From NCBI RefSeq assembly GCF_943846705.1, contig NZ_OX044366.1, positions 4,092,001 to 4,156,000 of the forward strand: a stretch of 64,000 bases of DNA, read 5' to 3'. The position numbers were made by a program, and so were the translations under genes. The notes under the pieces are model-generated. The model had not been told where the DNA came from. It saw only the letters and a list, made by a program, of their open reading frames with translations, and did no database searches. The stretch is from an uncultured Pseudomonas sp. (GTDB taxonomy: Bacteria > Pseudomonadota > Gammaproteobacteria > Pseudomonadales > Pseudomonadaceae). This document shows, piece by piece, positions 1 through 9,304 of the stretch; position 1 is the stretch's first letter; each line of letters begins with the position of its first letter.

Positions 1-241
1 TCTGCGTCACCTTGCTACCAGCGGCAAAAAACGCCAGGCGCACACTGGAAAAATCAAACGTCTCGAGGTCTTTTACCCGCAGGTTCTTACCCTTGTAAGA
101 CACAGAACTCCCCGCAGACTCGCCACTGGCGACCACGTGCAAATTAGCCACAGGGAACTCGCGCTCTTCCAGCAGTTGCACCAAGGCTTCGCCAACGCTG
201 CCGGTGGCACCAATCACGGCAATCTCAAACGTCCGGGTCAT
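1..241 (-). CDS. Aspartate-semialdehyde dehydrogenase family protein (N-terminal part; window edge)
   Basis: Only the first 80 codons are in the window; the gene runs off the left edge. The ATG is at 239-241 on the minus strand. The translation opens MTRTFEIAVIGATGSVGEAL, a Rossmann NAD(P)-binding motif of the short Asd/Usg type, followed by a VVASGESAG segment. It lies directly downstream of a complete asd gene in the same orientation. Pseudomonads commonly carry such a second Asd-like gene (PA3116 type) beside asd, fimV and truA. Whether it is catalytically active cannot be judged because the region of the active-site Cys is outside the window. Confidence 0.85.
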   Translation of the reverse strand, partial: MTRTFEIAVIGATGSVGEALVQLLEEREFPVANLHVVASGESAGSSVSYKGKNLRVKDLETFDFSSVRLAFFAAGSKVTQ

Positions 242-388
242 GACAGTACTTCAGAGGAAATAAGCCCAGCACTGTATAGCCGGGCCCGATAAATGCAAAG
301 GAGCGGACTGCTGAGCATTCGATTTGACTCGAACACCCCACAGCCCGCCCCTCATTTACTCCGCAACAAACGCCTCAGCGCTGCGCGA

Positions 389-1501
389 TTAACGCTCCAG
401 CAGGATACGCAGCATGCGCCGCAGCGGCTCGGCCGCACCCCACAACAGCTGGTCGCCAACGGTGAACGCGCCCAGGTACTGCGAACCCATATTGAGTTTA
501 CGCAAACGCCCAACCGGAACGCTCAAGGTGCCAGTCACAGCCGTCGGGCCCAGCTCGCGGATGCTCGCCTCGCGCTGGTTCGGCACCAGCTTGACCCACG
601 GGTTGTGCTGACTGATCAAGCCTTCGATGTCCGACAGCGGCACATCCTTGTTCAGCTTGATGGTCAGCGCCTGACTGTGGCAACGCATCGCGCCGACGCG
701 CACGCACAGCCCATCGACCGGGATCGGGTTCTTGAAGCGACCAAGGATCTTGTTGGTTTCTGCCTGCGCCTTCCACTCTTCACGGCTCTGCCCATTCGGC
801 AGTTCCTTGTCGATATAAGGAATCAAGCTGCCGGCCAATGGCACGCCAAAGTTATCCACCGGGAAGGCATCAGCGCGCATGGCTTCAGCTACTTTACGGT
901 CGATGTCGAGAATGGCACTGGCCGGGTCAGCCAGCTCATCCGCCACTGCGCCGTTAATCGCGCCCATTTGCTTGATCAGCTCACGCATATTCTGCGCGCC
1001 GGCGCCGCTCGCCGCCTGATAGGTCATGGCGCTCATCCACTCGACCAGACCGGCTTCGTACAGACCGCCCAGCGCCATCAGCATCAGGCTGACAGTGCAG
1101 TTTCCGCCAATGTAATCCTTGGTGCCAGCATCCAGCTGTTGATCGATCACCTTACGGTTGACCGGATCGAGCACGATCACCGAGCTGTCGCTCATGCGCA
1201 GCGACGAGGCCGCATCAATCCAGTAACCCTGCCAGCCGGCTTCGCGCAGCTTGGGGAAGACTTCATTGGTGTAGTCGCCACCCTGACAGGTCAGGATCAC
1301 GTCGAGGCTTTTCAGCTCGTCAATGCTGTAGGCGTCCTTCAAGGGCGCCGTTTCCTTGCCAATTGCCGGGCCTTGGCCGCCAACATTGGAGGTGGTGAAG
1401 AATACCGGCTCGATCAAATCGAAATCCTGCTCCTCCAGCATGCGCTGCATGAGCACGGAACCCACCATGCCACGCCAACCGATCAGACCTACACGTTTCA
1501 T
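389..1501 (-). CDS. asd: Aspartate-semialdehyde dehydrogenase
   Basis: The 370-residue protein catalyses NADPH-dependent reduction of aspartyl phosphate to aspartate semialdehyde, the branch point to lysine/diaminopimelate, threonine and methionine. The N-terminus MKRVGLIGWRGMVGSVLMQR is the family nucleotide-binding loop. The catalytic cysteine is C135 in GGNCTVSL. An in-frame GTG lies two codons upstream (1507), but the ATG at 1501 has AGGTG about 8 bases ahead and matches family N-termini, so it was chosen. The gene is downstream of leuB in the same direction with a 55-base gap, as in the P. aeruginosa leu-asd region. The length is normal for the gammaproteobacterial long Asd. Confidence 0.96.
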   Translation of the reverse strand: MKRVGLIGWRGMVGSVLMQRMLEEQDFDLIEPVFFTTSNVGGQGPAIGKETAPLKDAYSIDELKSLDVILTCQGGDYTNEVFPKLREAGWQGYWIDAASSLRMSDSSVIVLDPVNRKVIDQQLDAGTKDYIGGNCTVSLMLMALGGLYEAGLVEWMSAMTYQAASGAGAQNMRELIKQMGAINGAVADELADPASAILDIDRKVAEAMRADAFPVDNFGVPLAGSLIPYIDKELPNGQSREEWKAQAETNKILGRFKNPIPVDGLCVRVGAMRCHSQALTIKLNKDVPLSDIEGLISQHNPWVKLVPNQREASIRELGPTAVTGTLSVPVGRLRKLNMGSQYLGAFTVGDQLLWGAAEPLRRMLRILLER

Positions 1502-1556
1502 AACCACTACACCTATATAAGCTGACCGCCGGAGACCGTCCGACGGGCCAGGAAGA

Positions 1557-2639
1557 TTACAGACTGCGTAACGCTTCGACTACTGCATCGCCCATTGCTA
1601 CCGTGCCGACTTTGGTCGTACCGGCGCTATAAATATCACCGGTGCGCAAGCCCTGATCCAGCACGTTGCTCACGGCCAGCTCGATGGCATCGGCGGCAAC
1701 CGTCTGATTGAAGCTGTAACGCAACATCATCGACACCGACAGAATGGTCGCCAGCGGGTTAGCAATGCCCTGCCCGGCGATATCCGGTGCGCTGCCGTGG
1801 CATGGCTCATACATGCCTTTGTTATTGGCATCCAGCGAAGCGGACGGCAGCATGCCGATGGAACCGGTAAGCATGGAAGCCTCATCCGACAGAATGTCAC
1901 CAAACATGTTGTCGGTAACCATTACATCAAACTGCTTGGGCGCACGCACCAGCTGCATGGCAGCGTTATCGACGTACATGTGGCTCAGCTCGATATCCGG
2001 GTAATCCTTGGCCACTTCCTCAACCACGGCGCGCCAGAGCTGGCTGGAAGCCAGCACGTTGGCCTTGTCCACCGAGCAGAGTTTCTTGCCACGCACGCGC
2101 GCCATGTCGAAGCCAACGCGGGCAATACGGCGAATTTCACTTTCGCTGTATGGCAGGGTGTCGTAGGCCATACGCTCACCATTCTCCAGCACCTTGCTCT
2201 CACGCGGGCTGCCGAAGTAGATACCGCCGGTCAGCTCGCGGACGATGAGGATGTTCAGGCCGGCGACGATCTCGCGCTTGAGGCTGGAGGCATCGGCCAA
2301 CTGGGGATAGAGAATCGCCGGACGCAGGTTGCCGAACAGGCCCAGTTGCGAACGAATCTTCAGCAGTCCGCGCTCCGGACGAATGCTCGGGTCGATGGCG
2401 TCCCACTTCGGCCCGCCCACGGCACCGAGCAGAATGGCATCAACAGCGCGGGCACGGGCCAGGGTTTCGTCGGCCAACGGCACACCATAACGATCGATAG
2501 CCGCGCCACCGAGGTCATCGAAGCTCAGCTCGAAACCCAGGTTGTATTTGTCATTGGCCAGGTTCAGCACCTTAACCGCTTCGGCCATGATTTCCGGGCC
2601 AATACCGTCACCGGGGAGAATCAGAATCTGCTTGGACAT
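1557..2639 (-). CDS. leuB: 3-isopropylmalate dehydrogenase
   Basis: This 360-residue enzyme oxidatively decarboxylates 3-isopropylmalate in leucine biosynthesis. The start MSKQILILPGDGIGPEIMAE carries the conserved GDGIGPE loop. Further on are GGPKWD, the substrate-binding RPERGLLKIR segment, NMFGDILSDEAS (metal-binding aspartates) and the coenzyme loop EPCHGSAPDIAGQG, all typical of LeuB rather than isocitrate dehydrogenase. It sits between leuD and asd on the minus strand with a 50-base gap to leuD. In P. aeruginosa, as I recall, a small gene (PA3119) separates leuB and leuD; it is absent here. Confidence 0.96.
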   Translation of the reverse strand: MSKQILILPGDGIGPEIMAEAVKVLNLANDKYNLGFELSFDDLGGAAIDRYGVPLADETLARARAVDAILLGAVGGPKWDAIDPSIRPERGLLKIRSQLGLFGNLRPAILYPQLADASSLKREIVAGLNILIVRELTGGIYFGSPRESKVLENGERMAYDTLPYSESEIRRIARVGFDMARVRGKKLCSVDKANVLASSQLWRAVVEEVAKDYPDIELSHMYVDNAAMQLVRAPKQFDVMVTDNMFGDILSDEASMLTGSIGMLPSASLDANNKGMYEPCHGSAPDIAGQGIANPLATILSVSMMLRYSFNQTVAADAIELAVSNVLDQGLRTGDIYSAGTTKVGTVAMGDAVVEALRSL

Positions 2640-2689
2640 GTTCTTCTCAACTCATTAAGCGGCGAATGACCGAGGCATTCGCCCAGTGA

Positions 2690-3337
2690 TTACTTGATTG
2701 CGCCGAACAGCCAAGGGCTGCGCTGCTGGTAAGTGCTTTCAAAGGCTTTGATCACGTCGCTGTCGTTCAAGGTCAGGCCGATATCGTCCAGACCATTGAG
2801 CAGGCAGTGCTTACGGAAAGCATCGACCTCGAAGCGGTATTGCACGCCATCCGGGCGGGTCACGGTTTGTGCAGCCAAATCGACGGTCAACTGATAACCG
2901 TCAGTGGCTTCGGCTTGCTGAAACAGGGCGTCGACTTCGTCCTCTTTGAGGATGATCGGCAACAAGCCGTTCTTGAAGCTGTTGTTGAAGAAAATATCGG
3001 CAAAGCTCGGCGCGATAATGGCGCGGAAACCGTACTCTTCCAGCGCCCAAGGCGCGTGCTCACGGCTCGAACCACAACCGAAGTTTTCCCGCGCCAGCAG
3101 CACGCTAGCGCCCTGATAGCGCGCCGCGTTCAGCACGAACTCAGGATTCAGCGGACGCTTGGAGTTGTCCTGATTGGGCTGCCCGACATCCAGATAACGC
3201 CACTCATCGAACAGGTTAGGGCCAAAGCCCGTGCGCTTGATCGACTTCAAAAATTGCTTGGGGATGATCTGGTCGGTGTCGACGTTGGCGCGATCCAATG
3301 GAGCGACCAGGCCGGTATGTTGAGTAAAAGCTTTCAT
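2690..3337 (-). CDS. leuD: 3-isopropylmalate dehydratase small subunit
   Basis: The 215-residue small subunit pairs with LeuC to isomerise 2-isopropylmalate to 3-isopropylmalate. It begins MKAFTQHTGLVAPLDRANVD and contains the family signatures NVDTDQIIPKQFLK and GCGSSREHAPWAL, and the region IIAPSFADIFFNNSFKNGLLP. The length matches bacterial LeuD. It lies 10 bases downstream of leuC, so the two are almost certainly co-transcribed and probably translated together. Confidence 0.96.
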   Translation of the reverse strand: MKAFTQHTGLVAPLDRANVDTDQIIPKQFLKSIKRTGFGPNLFDEWRYLDVGQPNQDNSKRPLNPEFVLNAARYQGASVLLARENFGCGSSREHAPWALEEYGFRAIIAPSFADIFFNNSFKNGLLPIILKEDEVDALFQQAEATDGYQLTVDLAAQTVTRPDGVQYRFEVDAFRKHCLLNGLDDIGLTLNDSDVIKAFESTYQQRSPWLFGAIK

Positions 3338-3347
3338 AGTCGAGTCC

Positions 3348-4775
3348 TCAGGCCTGGATCAATTCGCGCACATCGATAAAGCGGCCAGTCACGGCGGCAG
3401 CGGCGGCCATGGCCGGGCTAACCAGGTGAGTACGCCCACCTGCGCCCTGACGGCCTTCGAAGTTGCGGTTAGAGGTAGACGCGCAATGCTCACCATTGCC
3501 GAGCTTGTCCGGGTTCATCGCCAGGCACATCGAGCAACCCGGCTCGCGCCATTCAAAGCCTGCTTCGATAAAGATCTTGTCCAGGCCTTCTTGTTCCGCC
3601 TGGGCTTTTACCAGGCCGGAACCCGGCACCACCATGGCCTGCTTAATAGTCGCCGCCACTTTGCGGCCCTTGGCCACCTCGGCAGCAGCGCGCAGGTCTT
3701 CAATGCGCGAGTTGGTGCAAGAGCCGATAAACACCCGATCCAACTGAATGTCGGTGATCGCCTGGTTGGCCTGCAGGCCCATGTACTTCAGGGCGCGGGT
3801 GATTGAATCCTTCTTCACCGGATCGCTCTCAACCGCCGGGTCCGGCACCTTCTGATCGACGGCCAAGACCATCTCCGGCGAAGTACCCCAGCTGACCTGT
3901 GGCTTGATGTCTTCGGCGCGCAACTCCACGACAGTGTCGAAATGCGCATCGGCGTCGGACACCAAATCCTGCCACTGCGCCACAGCCTTGGCCCAGTCCT
4001 CACCCTTAGGTGCAAACGGGCGGCCTTCGACATAAGCGATGGTCTTTTCATCCACCGCCACCAGACCAACGCGCGCACCCGCTTCGATCGACATATTGCA
4101 GATGGTCATGCGCCCTTCCAGCGACAAGTCGCGAATCGCGCTACCGGCGAACTCCAGCGCATGGCCATTACCGCCCGCGGTACCAATCTTGCCAATCACC
4201 GCAAGGACGATGTCCTTGGCAGTCACGCCGAACGGCAACTGGCCTTCGACGCGCACCTGCATGTTCTTCATTTTTTTCGCCACCAGGCACTGGGTCGCCA
4301 GCACATGCTCGACCTCCGAGGTGCCGATGCCGTGGGCCAATGCGCCGAACGCGCCGTGGGTCGAGGTGTGCGAGTCGCCGCAGACCACGGTCATACCCGG
4401 CAAAGTCGCGCCCTGCTCCGGGCCGACCACGTGGACAATACCCTGGCGGATGTCATTCATCTTGAATTCGAGAATGCCAAAGTCATCGCAGTTCTCGTCC
4501 AGGGTTTGCACCTGAATCCGCGACACTTCATCGGCGATGGCTTCCAGGCCGCCCTGACGCTCGGCCTTGGTGGTCGGCACGTTGTGGTCGGGGGTGGCGA
4601 TGTTGGCGTCGATGCGCCACGGCTTGCGGCTGGCCAGACGCAACCCTTCGAAGGCCTGCGGCGAGGTCACTTCGTGGAGGATATGGCGGTCGATGTAGAT
4701 CAGCGACGAACCATCGTCACGGCGCTTCACTTCGTGCATTTCCCAGAGCTTGTCGTAGAGCGTTTTGCCAGCCAT
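3348..4775 (-). CDS. leuC: 3-isopropylmalate dehydratase large subunit
   Basis: The 475-residue large subunit carries the [4Fe-4S] cluster of isopropylmalate isomerase. Cluster ligand motifs are visible as VFIGSCTNSR and EPGCSMCLAMN; the VVCGDSHTSTHGAFGA and ATPDHNVPT blocks are aconitase-family signatures. The open frame extends 13 codons further upstream, but MAGKTLYDKLWEMH is the conserved family N-terminus and a GAGG element lies about 10 bases ahead of it. It is the first gene of the leuC-leuD-leuB-asd group. A LysR-type gene diverges from it across 185 bases. Confidence 0.96.
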   Translation of the reverse strand: MAGKTLYDKLWEMHEVKRRDDGSSLIYIDRHILHEVTSPQAFEGLRLASRKPWRIDANIATPDHNVPTTKAERQGGLEAIADEVSRIQVQTLDENCDDFGILEFKMNDIRQGIVHVVGPEQGATLPGMTVVCGDSHTSTHGAFGALAHGIGTSEVEHVLATQCLVAKKMKNMQVRVEGQLPFGVTAKDIVLAVIGKIGTAGGNGHALEFAGSAIRDLSLEGRMTICNMSIEAGARVGLVAVDEKTIAYVEGRPFAPKGEDWAKAVAQWQDLVSDADAHFDTVVELRAEDIKPQVSWGTSPEMVLAVDQKVPDPAVESDPVKKDSITRALKYMGLQANQAITDIQLDRVFIGSCTNSRIEDLRAAAEVAKGRKVAATIKQAMVVPGSGLVKAQAEQEGLDKIFIEAGFEWREPGCSMCLAMNPDKLGNGEHCASTSNRNFEGRQGAGGRTHLVSPAMAAAAAVTGRFIDVRELIQA

Positions 4776-4888
4776 CAGCGATTCCCTCGTTAGCGTGTTT
4801 CTGTGCCCGGGCAAATAGCCCTTTGGCTTATGGGGTAATCCTATGGACTTAACACAAATTACTCAAATTCATATTTTTCATCTTATGG

Positions 4889-4903
4889 ATTCCCTACAGG
4901 AAT
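4889..4903. promoter_or_regulatory. Candidate LysR-type operator (dyad between leuC and LysR gene)
   Basis: ATTCC-CTACA-GGAAT is a perfect 5-bp inverted repeat with a 5-base spacer and contains a T-N11-A pattern. It lies in the divergent leuC/LysR promoter region, 57 bases before the LysR start. LysR regulators usually bind such dyads in the divergent intergenic region. Binding is inferred only. Confidence 0.4.
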
Positions 4904-4960
4904 ACAGATAGATTAGCGCACTGCACTGCATACCCTCAGCACACCACCAAGGGCACTTAA

Positions 4961-5854
4961 ATGGATCTCGCCACCCTCAATGCCTTTATTGCGATTGCCG
5001 AGCTGGGCAGCTTCTCCGAAGCGGCCGAGCGCTTGCACCTGACCCAACCGGCGGTGAGCAAACGCATCGCCAGCCTGGAACAGCAGCTCAATGTGCGCCT
5101 ATTCGATCGCCTGGGCCGCGAAGTGAGCCTGACCGAGGCCGGTCGCGCGCTATTGCCGCGGGCCTACCAGATCCTCAACGTGCTGGACGATACACGCCGC
5201 GCGCTGACCAACCTGAATGGCGAGATCAGCGGCCGCTTGACCTTAGCCACTAGCCACCACATTGGCCTGCACCGCTTGCCGCCGCTGCTGCGCGCCTTTA
5301 CCCGCGCGCACCCGCAGGTAGCATTGGACATCCAGTTTCTCGACTCGGAAGTGGCCTATGAAGAGGTCCTGCATGGTCGCGCCGAGCTGGCGGTGATCAC
5401 CCTTGCCCCGGAAACCCGCGAGCCGGTGCATGCAGTGCCGGTGTGGGACGACCCGCTGGATTTTGTCGCGGCACCCGAACATCCACTGGCGCGTAATGGC
5501 GCGATCAGCCTGGCCGATGTGGCGCACCATCCTGCGGTATTCCCCGGCGGCAACACCTTTACTCACCATATCGTGCGGCGCCTGTTCGAAGCCCAGGGGC
5601 TGACACCCAACATCGCCATGAGCACCAACTACCTGGAAACCATCAAGATGATGGTCTCTATCGGCCTGGCCTGGAGCGTGCTACCGCGCACCATGCTGGA
5701 TGAACAGGTGGCGCGTTTGCCGTTACCCGGCATCCAACTGACGCGCCAACTCGGTTACATTTCGCACACCGAGCGCACCCTGTCGAATGCCGCTCGGGCC
5801 TTTATGGATCTGCTCGACGCTCAGCGCGATGATCTTGCACAGGTCACCGGCTAA
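4961..5854 (+). CDS. LysR-family transcriptional regulator (divergent from leuC)
   Basis: This 297-residue protein has the LysR N-terminal winged helix-turn-helix (residues 1-60; LNAFIAIAELGSFSEAAERL then LTQPAVSKRIASLEQQL) and a C-terminal periplasmic-binding-like effector domain (about 90-290). It is divergent from leuCDB-asd, the same position as PA3122 in P. aeruginosa, but I do not know its effector or targets. Auto-regulation through the intergenic region is the usual pattern. The effector domain resembles the CysB/CbbR-like class in general layout only, so substrate assignment would be guesswork. Confidence 0.92.
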   Translation: MDLATLNAFIAIAELGSFSEAAERLHLTQPAVSKRIASLEQQLNVRLFDRLGREVSLTEAGRALLPRAYQILNVLDDTRRALTNLNGEISGRLTLATSHHIGLHRLPPLLRAFTRAHPQVALDIQFLDSEVAYEEVLHGRAELAVITLAPETREPVHAVPVWDDPLDFVAAPEHPLARNGAISLADVAHHPAVFPGGNTFTHHIVRRLFEAQGLTPNIAMSTNYLETIKMMVSIGLAWSVLPRTMLDEQVARLPLPGIQLTRQLGYISHTERTLSNAARAFMDLLDAQRDDLAQVTG

Positions 5855-5892
5855 GGGCTAACGTGACTTATAACAACAAAAAAGGCCCCCGC

Positions 5893-5964
5893 ATGACTCA
5901 GCCCATCCGTTTAGTCAAAATCCAGGGAACCCACCTAGGCGGAGGTAGCGCTGGCCGTGGCTAA
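5893..5964 (+). CDS. Possible 23-codon upstream ORF overlapping the start of the PAS-GGDEF-EAL gene
   Basis: ATG at 5893 opens a short frame encoding MTQPIRLVKIQGTHLGGGSA plus three residues, stopping at TAA 5962-5964. It overlaps the GTG start (5957) of the downstream gene in another frame. The GGAGG that would serve the GTG (5941-5945) lies inside this small frame. Its own ribosome site is weak (AAGG about 6 bases upstream). It could be a translationally coupled leader, or chance. No homology is recognised. Confidence 0.25.
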   Translation: MTQPIRLVKIQGTHLGGGSAGRG

Positions 5965-8900
5965 CTCCAATGTTCACCACCTGCCTCTGCCGTTTGTGCC
6001 AGCCCTGGATCCTGCCGAATTTGAAAGCACCTGGAACGATGCGCCGCACCTGCTAAGCGCCCTCAACGGGGCCAAGCTCGGGGCCTGGTACTGGGACATC
6101 GAAAGCGGCCGGGTCAACTGGTCGCGTGGCGCCCAGGCGCTGTTCGGTTTCGACCCCAAACAGCCGCTGCAAAAGCAGCTCGACTACATCGAGCTGATCC
6201 CTGACGAAGACCGCGCCGAAGTCCTGCAACTGTTCCAACAGCTGCTCACGGAAACCCCGAGCAAGCACACCGTCCGCCACCGCATTTACTGGCCTGACGG
6301 CAGCCTGCACTGGTTGGAAATCAGCGGCCGCCTGCAACAGGATGCCGACGGCAAGCCACGGGTAATGGGCGTAATCCGCGACATCAGCAAGCAGCAGGCG
6401 CGCGAGCAGGCGTTGCGCAGCAGTGAAGAAAAGTTCGCCCAGGCCTTCAACTACAGCCCCGACGCCGTGGTGATCACCGATAAAGCCAGCGGCCGTTTTA
6501 TCGAAGTCAACGCGGGCTTCGAGCGCCAGTTCGGCTGGACCAGCGCGCAGACCCTGGGCCGCACCTCCCTGGAGATAGGCATATGGGCATGCTTGGCCGA
6601 TCGTCAGCGAATGCTTGAGGCAATCAGCAACAACAGCCTCAACGGCCTGGAGGTTTCGCTTTACCACCGTGACGGCAGCCTCCGTATAAACCGCCTGTTC
6701 GGCGGTGAAATACGCCTGCAAGACAACCCATGCCTGGTGCTATCACTGCGTGACATCACCCAGCAACGTACTCAGGAACAGGCCCTAATCAACAGCCAGG
6801 AGCGCCTTGACCTGGCCCTGGACTCGGCCGCCCTCGGCACTTGGGACTGGCATATCCCCAGCAACATGCTGTTCGGCTCGGCCCGCGCGGCGAAACTTCA
6901 CGGTCTCAATGAGGAGTCGTTCCACGACGATTTCCGCAAATTTTACAGCTGCGTTCCACTGGCCGACCGTCACGCCATGCGCCTGCACTATCAGAGCCTT
7001 GCGCAAGGCACCGGCGAGGACTACCAGGTTACTTATCGGGCGATCTATGCCAACCAAGAAGTGCATTACCTGGAGAGCACCGCCAAGCTTTACCGTGATG
7101 CCGACGGCAAGCCAGAGCGCATGGCGGGCATCCTTATCGATATCAGCGAGCGGGTGCGCCGCGAACAAAGCCTCGCCGCCTCGGAAGCCAAATTCGCCAG
7201 TTTGTTCCAGGCCAGCCCCGACCCAATTGCCCTGACGACTTTGCCGGACGGCGCGGTCCTGGAAATCAACTCAAGCTTCAGTCAGACCTTCGGCTGGCAA
7301 CCAGACGAGGTGATCGGGCAGAAGATGACCGACCTGAACTTCTGGGTCGATATCAACGCCCGCGTTACGCTGCTCAACAAACTCTTACGCGACCACAGCC
7401 TGCACAACGAAGTGGCGGACCTCCTCGACAAGCAAGGCCGATTGATCACCTGCGTGCTCTCCTCAAGACCGATCGTGCTGAATAACCAGCGCTGCATTCT
7501 CACCACCTTCCGCAACATCAGTGAGCGGCAGAAAGCCCAGGCCGCGCTGCAGGCCAGCCAGGAGAAATTCGCCCTGGCGTTCCACTCAAGTCCGGACGCC
7601 ATCACCATCACCGAGCGCGACAGCGGCCGCTATATAGAAGTCAATGAAGGCTTCAGCCGCCTGACCGGTTATACCCCCGAAGAGGTGATCGGCCGCAGCT
7701 CCATAGAGCTCAACGTCTGGGCCGACCTGTCTGAGCGCGAGCTGATGGTGGAGACACTCAAGCGTGACGGCCGTGTCTATCACATGGAGATGCATGGCAA
7801 GCATCGCAATGGCACAGTCATGCTGGTCGAAGTGTCGGTCGAGTCGATTGAACTCAACGCCATCCCTTGCCTACTGCTGACCGCCCGCGACATGACTGAG
7901 CTGAAAGAAGCCCAGGCCCAGGTGCAGCACCTGGCTTACCATGATTCGCTAACCAACCTGCCTAACCGCGCCCTATTGCTCGACCGCCTGACACAGCAAA
8001 TCGCTTTGTTAAAACGCCACCAACTGCGCGGCGCCCTGCTGTTTCTCGACCTCGATCACTTCAAACACATCAACGACTCGCTCGGCCATCAGGTCGGCGA
8101 TGCCGTGCTCAAGCTGGTCACCGCACGCCTGGAAGCCAGCGTGCGCCAGGAAGACACGGTGGCCCGCCTGGGCGGTGACGAATTTGTCGTACTGATTACC
8201 GGCCTGGAAGGCAAACGCTCAAAAGTCGTTCAGCAGATCCGTGCACTGGCGGAAAAACTGCGCCAGTTACTGGCCGAGCCCATGCTACTCGACGGCCACC
8301 AATTGCAGGTCACCCCGAGCGTCGGCATCGCGATGATTCCCGACCATGGCGACAACCCCTCTGACTTGCTCAAGCGTGCTGATATCGCCCTCTACCGAGC
8401 CAAGGACTCGGGGCGCAATACCATCCAGCTGTTCCGTAGCACCATGCAGAAAGCCGCCAGCGAACGCCTGCGTTTGGAAAACGACCTACGCCTGGCATTG
8501 GCGCACGGCGAGTTTGAGCTGCACTTCCAACCGCAGGTGGATGCCCGCAACAACCAGATCATCGGCGCCGAAGCCTTGCTGCGCTGGGCACACCCAACAC
8601 TGGGAGCGCAGTCGCCGGCGCTGTTTATCCCGGTTCTAGAAGAAAGCGGGTTGATTCTCGACGTCGGCGGCTGGGTACTCGCCGAAGCCTGTCACGCCTG
8701 CGCGCAGTTACTCCAGCAAGGCATGGTCGATGCCGAGCAGTTCAGCCTGTGCGTAAATATCAGCCCTCGGCAGTTCCGTCAGCATGACTTTATCGATCGC
8801 GTAGAAAGCAGCCTGGCCAGCAGCCAGCTGTCACCCAACATGCTTAAGCTGGAAATCACTGAAGGCATCGTGATCCAGAACATCGAAGACACGGTTGCCA

Positions 8901-9256
8901 AGATGAACCGCCTCAAGCGCCTCGGCGTAAGCTTTGCCATGGACGACTTCGGCACCGGTTACAGCTCACTGACCTACCTCAAACGCTTGCCGGTGGATGT
9001 GTTGAAGATCGACCAGTCCTTCGTGCGCGAAGCCACCCTGGATGCCAACGACGCGGAAATCATCCGCGCCATCATCGCCATGGCGCAAAGCTTAGGGTTG
9101 GCGATTATTGCCGAAGGGGTTGAGCAGCTCGAGCAGTTGGCGTTCCTGCAACAACAGGGTTGCCACCATTACCAGGGTTACCTGTTCAGCAAAGCGCTGC
9201 CGTTGGCGCAATTCCGCCAATTGCTGCACGACAACCGCACACCTGCCCCGCGGTAA
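5957..9256 (+). CDS. Multi-PAS GGDEF-EAL cyclic-di-GMP enzyme
   Basis: A 1099-residue soluble sensor protein. Five successive PAS units are visible (roughly residues 35-145, 155-270, 280-400, 405-525, 530-650), each ending in an RDIS/RDIT/IDIS-type linker. The GGDEF domain follows (about 655-820) with an intact GGDEF at 739-743 and an allosteric I-site RxxD (RQED) five residues before it. The EAL domain (about 840-1090) has EALLRW (from 872), LEITEG, DDFGTGYSSL and IAEGVEQ, so both cyclase and phosphodiesterase residues look complete. No transmembrane segment is seen. The start is GTG at 5957, with GGAGG 11 bases ahead. It stands alone, downstream of the LysR gene with a 102-base gap. The PAS ligands are unknown. 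Confidence 0.93.
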   Translation: MANSNVHHLPLPFVPALDPAEFESTWNDAPHLLSALNGAKLGAWYWDIESGRVNWSRGAQALFGFDPKQPLQKQLDYIELIPDEDRAEVLQLFQQLLTETPSKHTVRHRIYWPDGSLHWLEISGRLQQDADGKPRVMGVIRDISKQQAREQALRSSEEKFAQAFNYSPDAVVITDKASGRFIEVNAGFERQFGWTSAQTLGRTSLEIGIWACLADRQRMLEAISNNSLNGLEVSLYHRDGSLRINRLFGGEIRLQDNPCLVLSLRDITQQRTQEQALINSQERLDLALDSAALGTWDWHIPSNMLFGSARAAKLHGLNEESFHDDFRKFYSCVPLADRHAMRLHYQSLAQGTGEDYQVTYRAIYANQEVHYLESTAKLYRDADGKPERMAGILIDISERVRREQSLAASEAKFASLFQASPDPIALTTLPDGAVLEINSSFSQTFGWQPDEVIGQKMTDLNFWVDINARVTLLNKLLRDHSLHNEVADLLDKQGRLITCVLSSRPIVLNNQRCILTTFRNISERQKAQAALQASQEKFALAFHSSPDAITITERDSGRYIEVNEGFSRLTGYTPEEVIGRSSIELNVWADLSERELMVETLKRDGRVYHMEMHGKHRNGTVMLVEVSVESIELNAIPCLLLTARDMTELKEAQAQVQHLAYHDSLTNLPNRALLLDRLTQQIALLKRHQLRGALLFLDLDHFKHINDSLGHQVGDAVLKLVTARLEASVRQEDTVARLGGDEFVVLITGLEGKRSKVVQQIRALAEKLRQLLAEPMLLDGHQLQVTPSVGIAMIPDHGDNPSDLLKRADIALYRAKDSGRNTIQLFRSTMQKAASERLRLENDLRLALAHGEFELHFQPQVDARNNQIIGAEALLRWAHPTLGAQSPALFIPVLEESGLILDVGGWVLAEACHACAQLLQQGMVDAEQFSLCVNISPRQFRQHDFIDRVESSLASSQLSPNMLKLEITEGIVIQNIEDTVAKMNRLKRLGVSFAMDDFGTGYSSLTYLKRLPVDVLKIDQSFVREATLDANDAEIIRAIIAMAQSLGLAIIAEGVEQLEQLAFLQQQGCHHYQGYLFSKALPLAQFRQLLHDNRTPAPR

Positions 9257-9259
9257 AAC

Positions 9260-9287
9260 GCCAAGGGCACCCGAAGGTGCCCTTGGC
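9260..9287. terminator. Bidirectional intrinsic terminator-like hairpin
   Basis: A perfect 12-bp stem (GCCAAGGGCACC / GGTGCCCTTGGC) with a CGAA tetraloop lies between the convergent GGDEF-EAL gene and ibpA. On the minus strand it is followed by GTTTTACC, making it the likely ibpA terminator; the plus side has only a weak T run. Confidence 0.75.
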
Positions 9288-9304
9288 TTGCAGCGGCCTG
9301 ACAG

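Noticed and set aside
293..1525. Long plus-strand frame (410 codons) opposite asd
   Set aside because: It is antisense to a clear asd gene; the His/Gln/Arg-rich translation is the usual mirror of GC-rich coding DNA.
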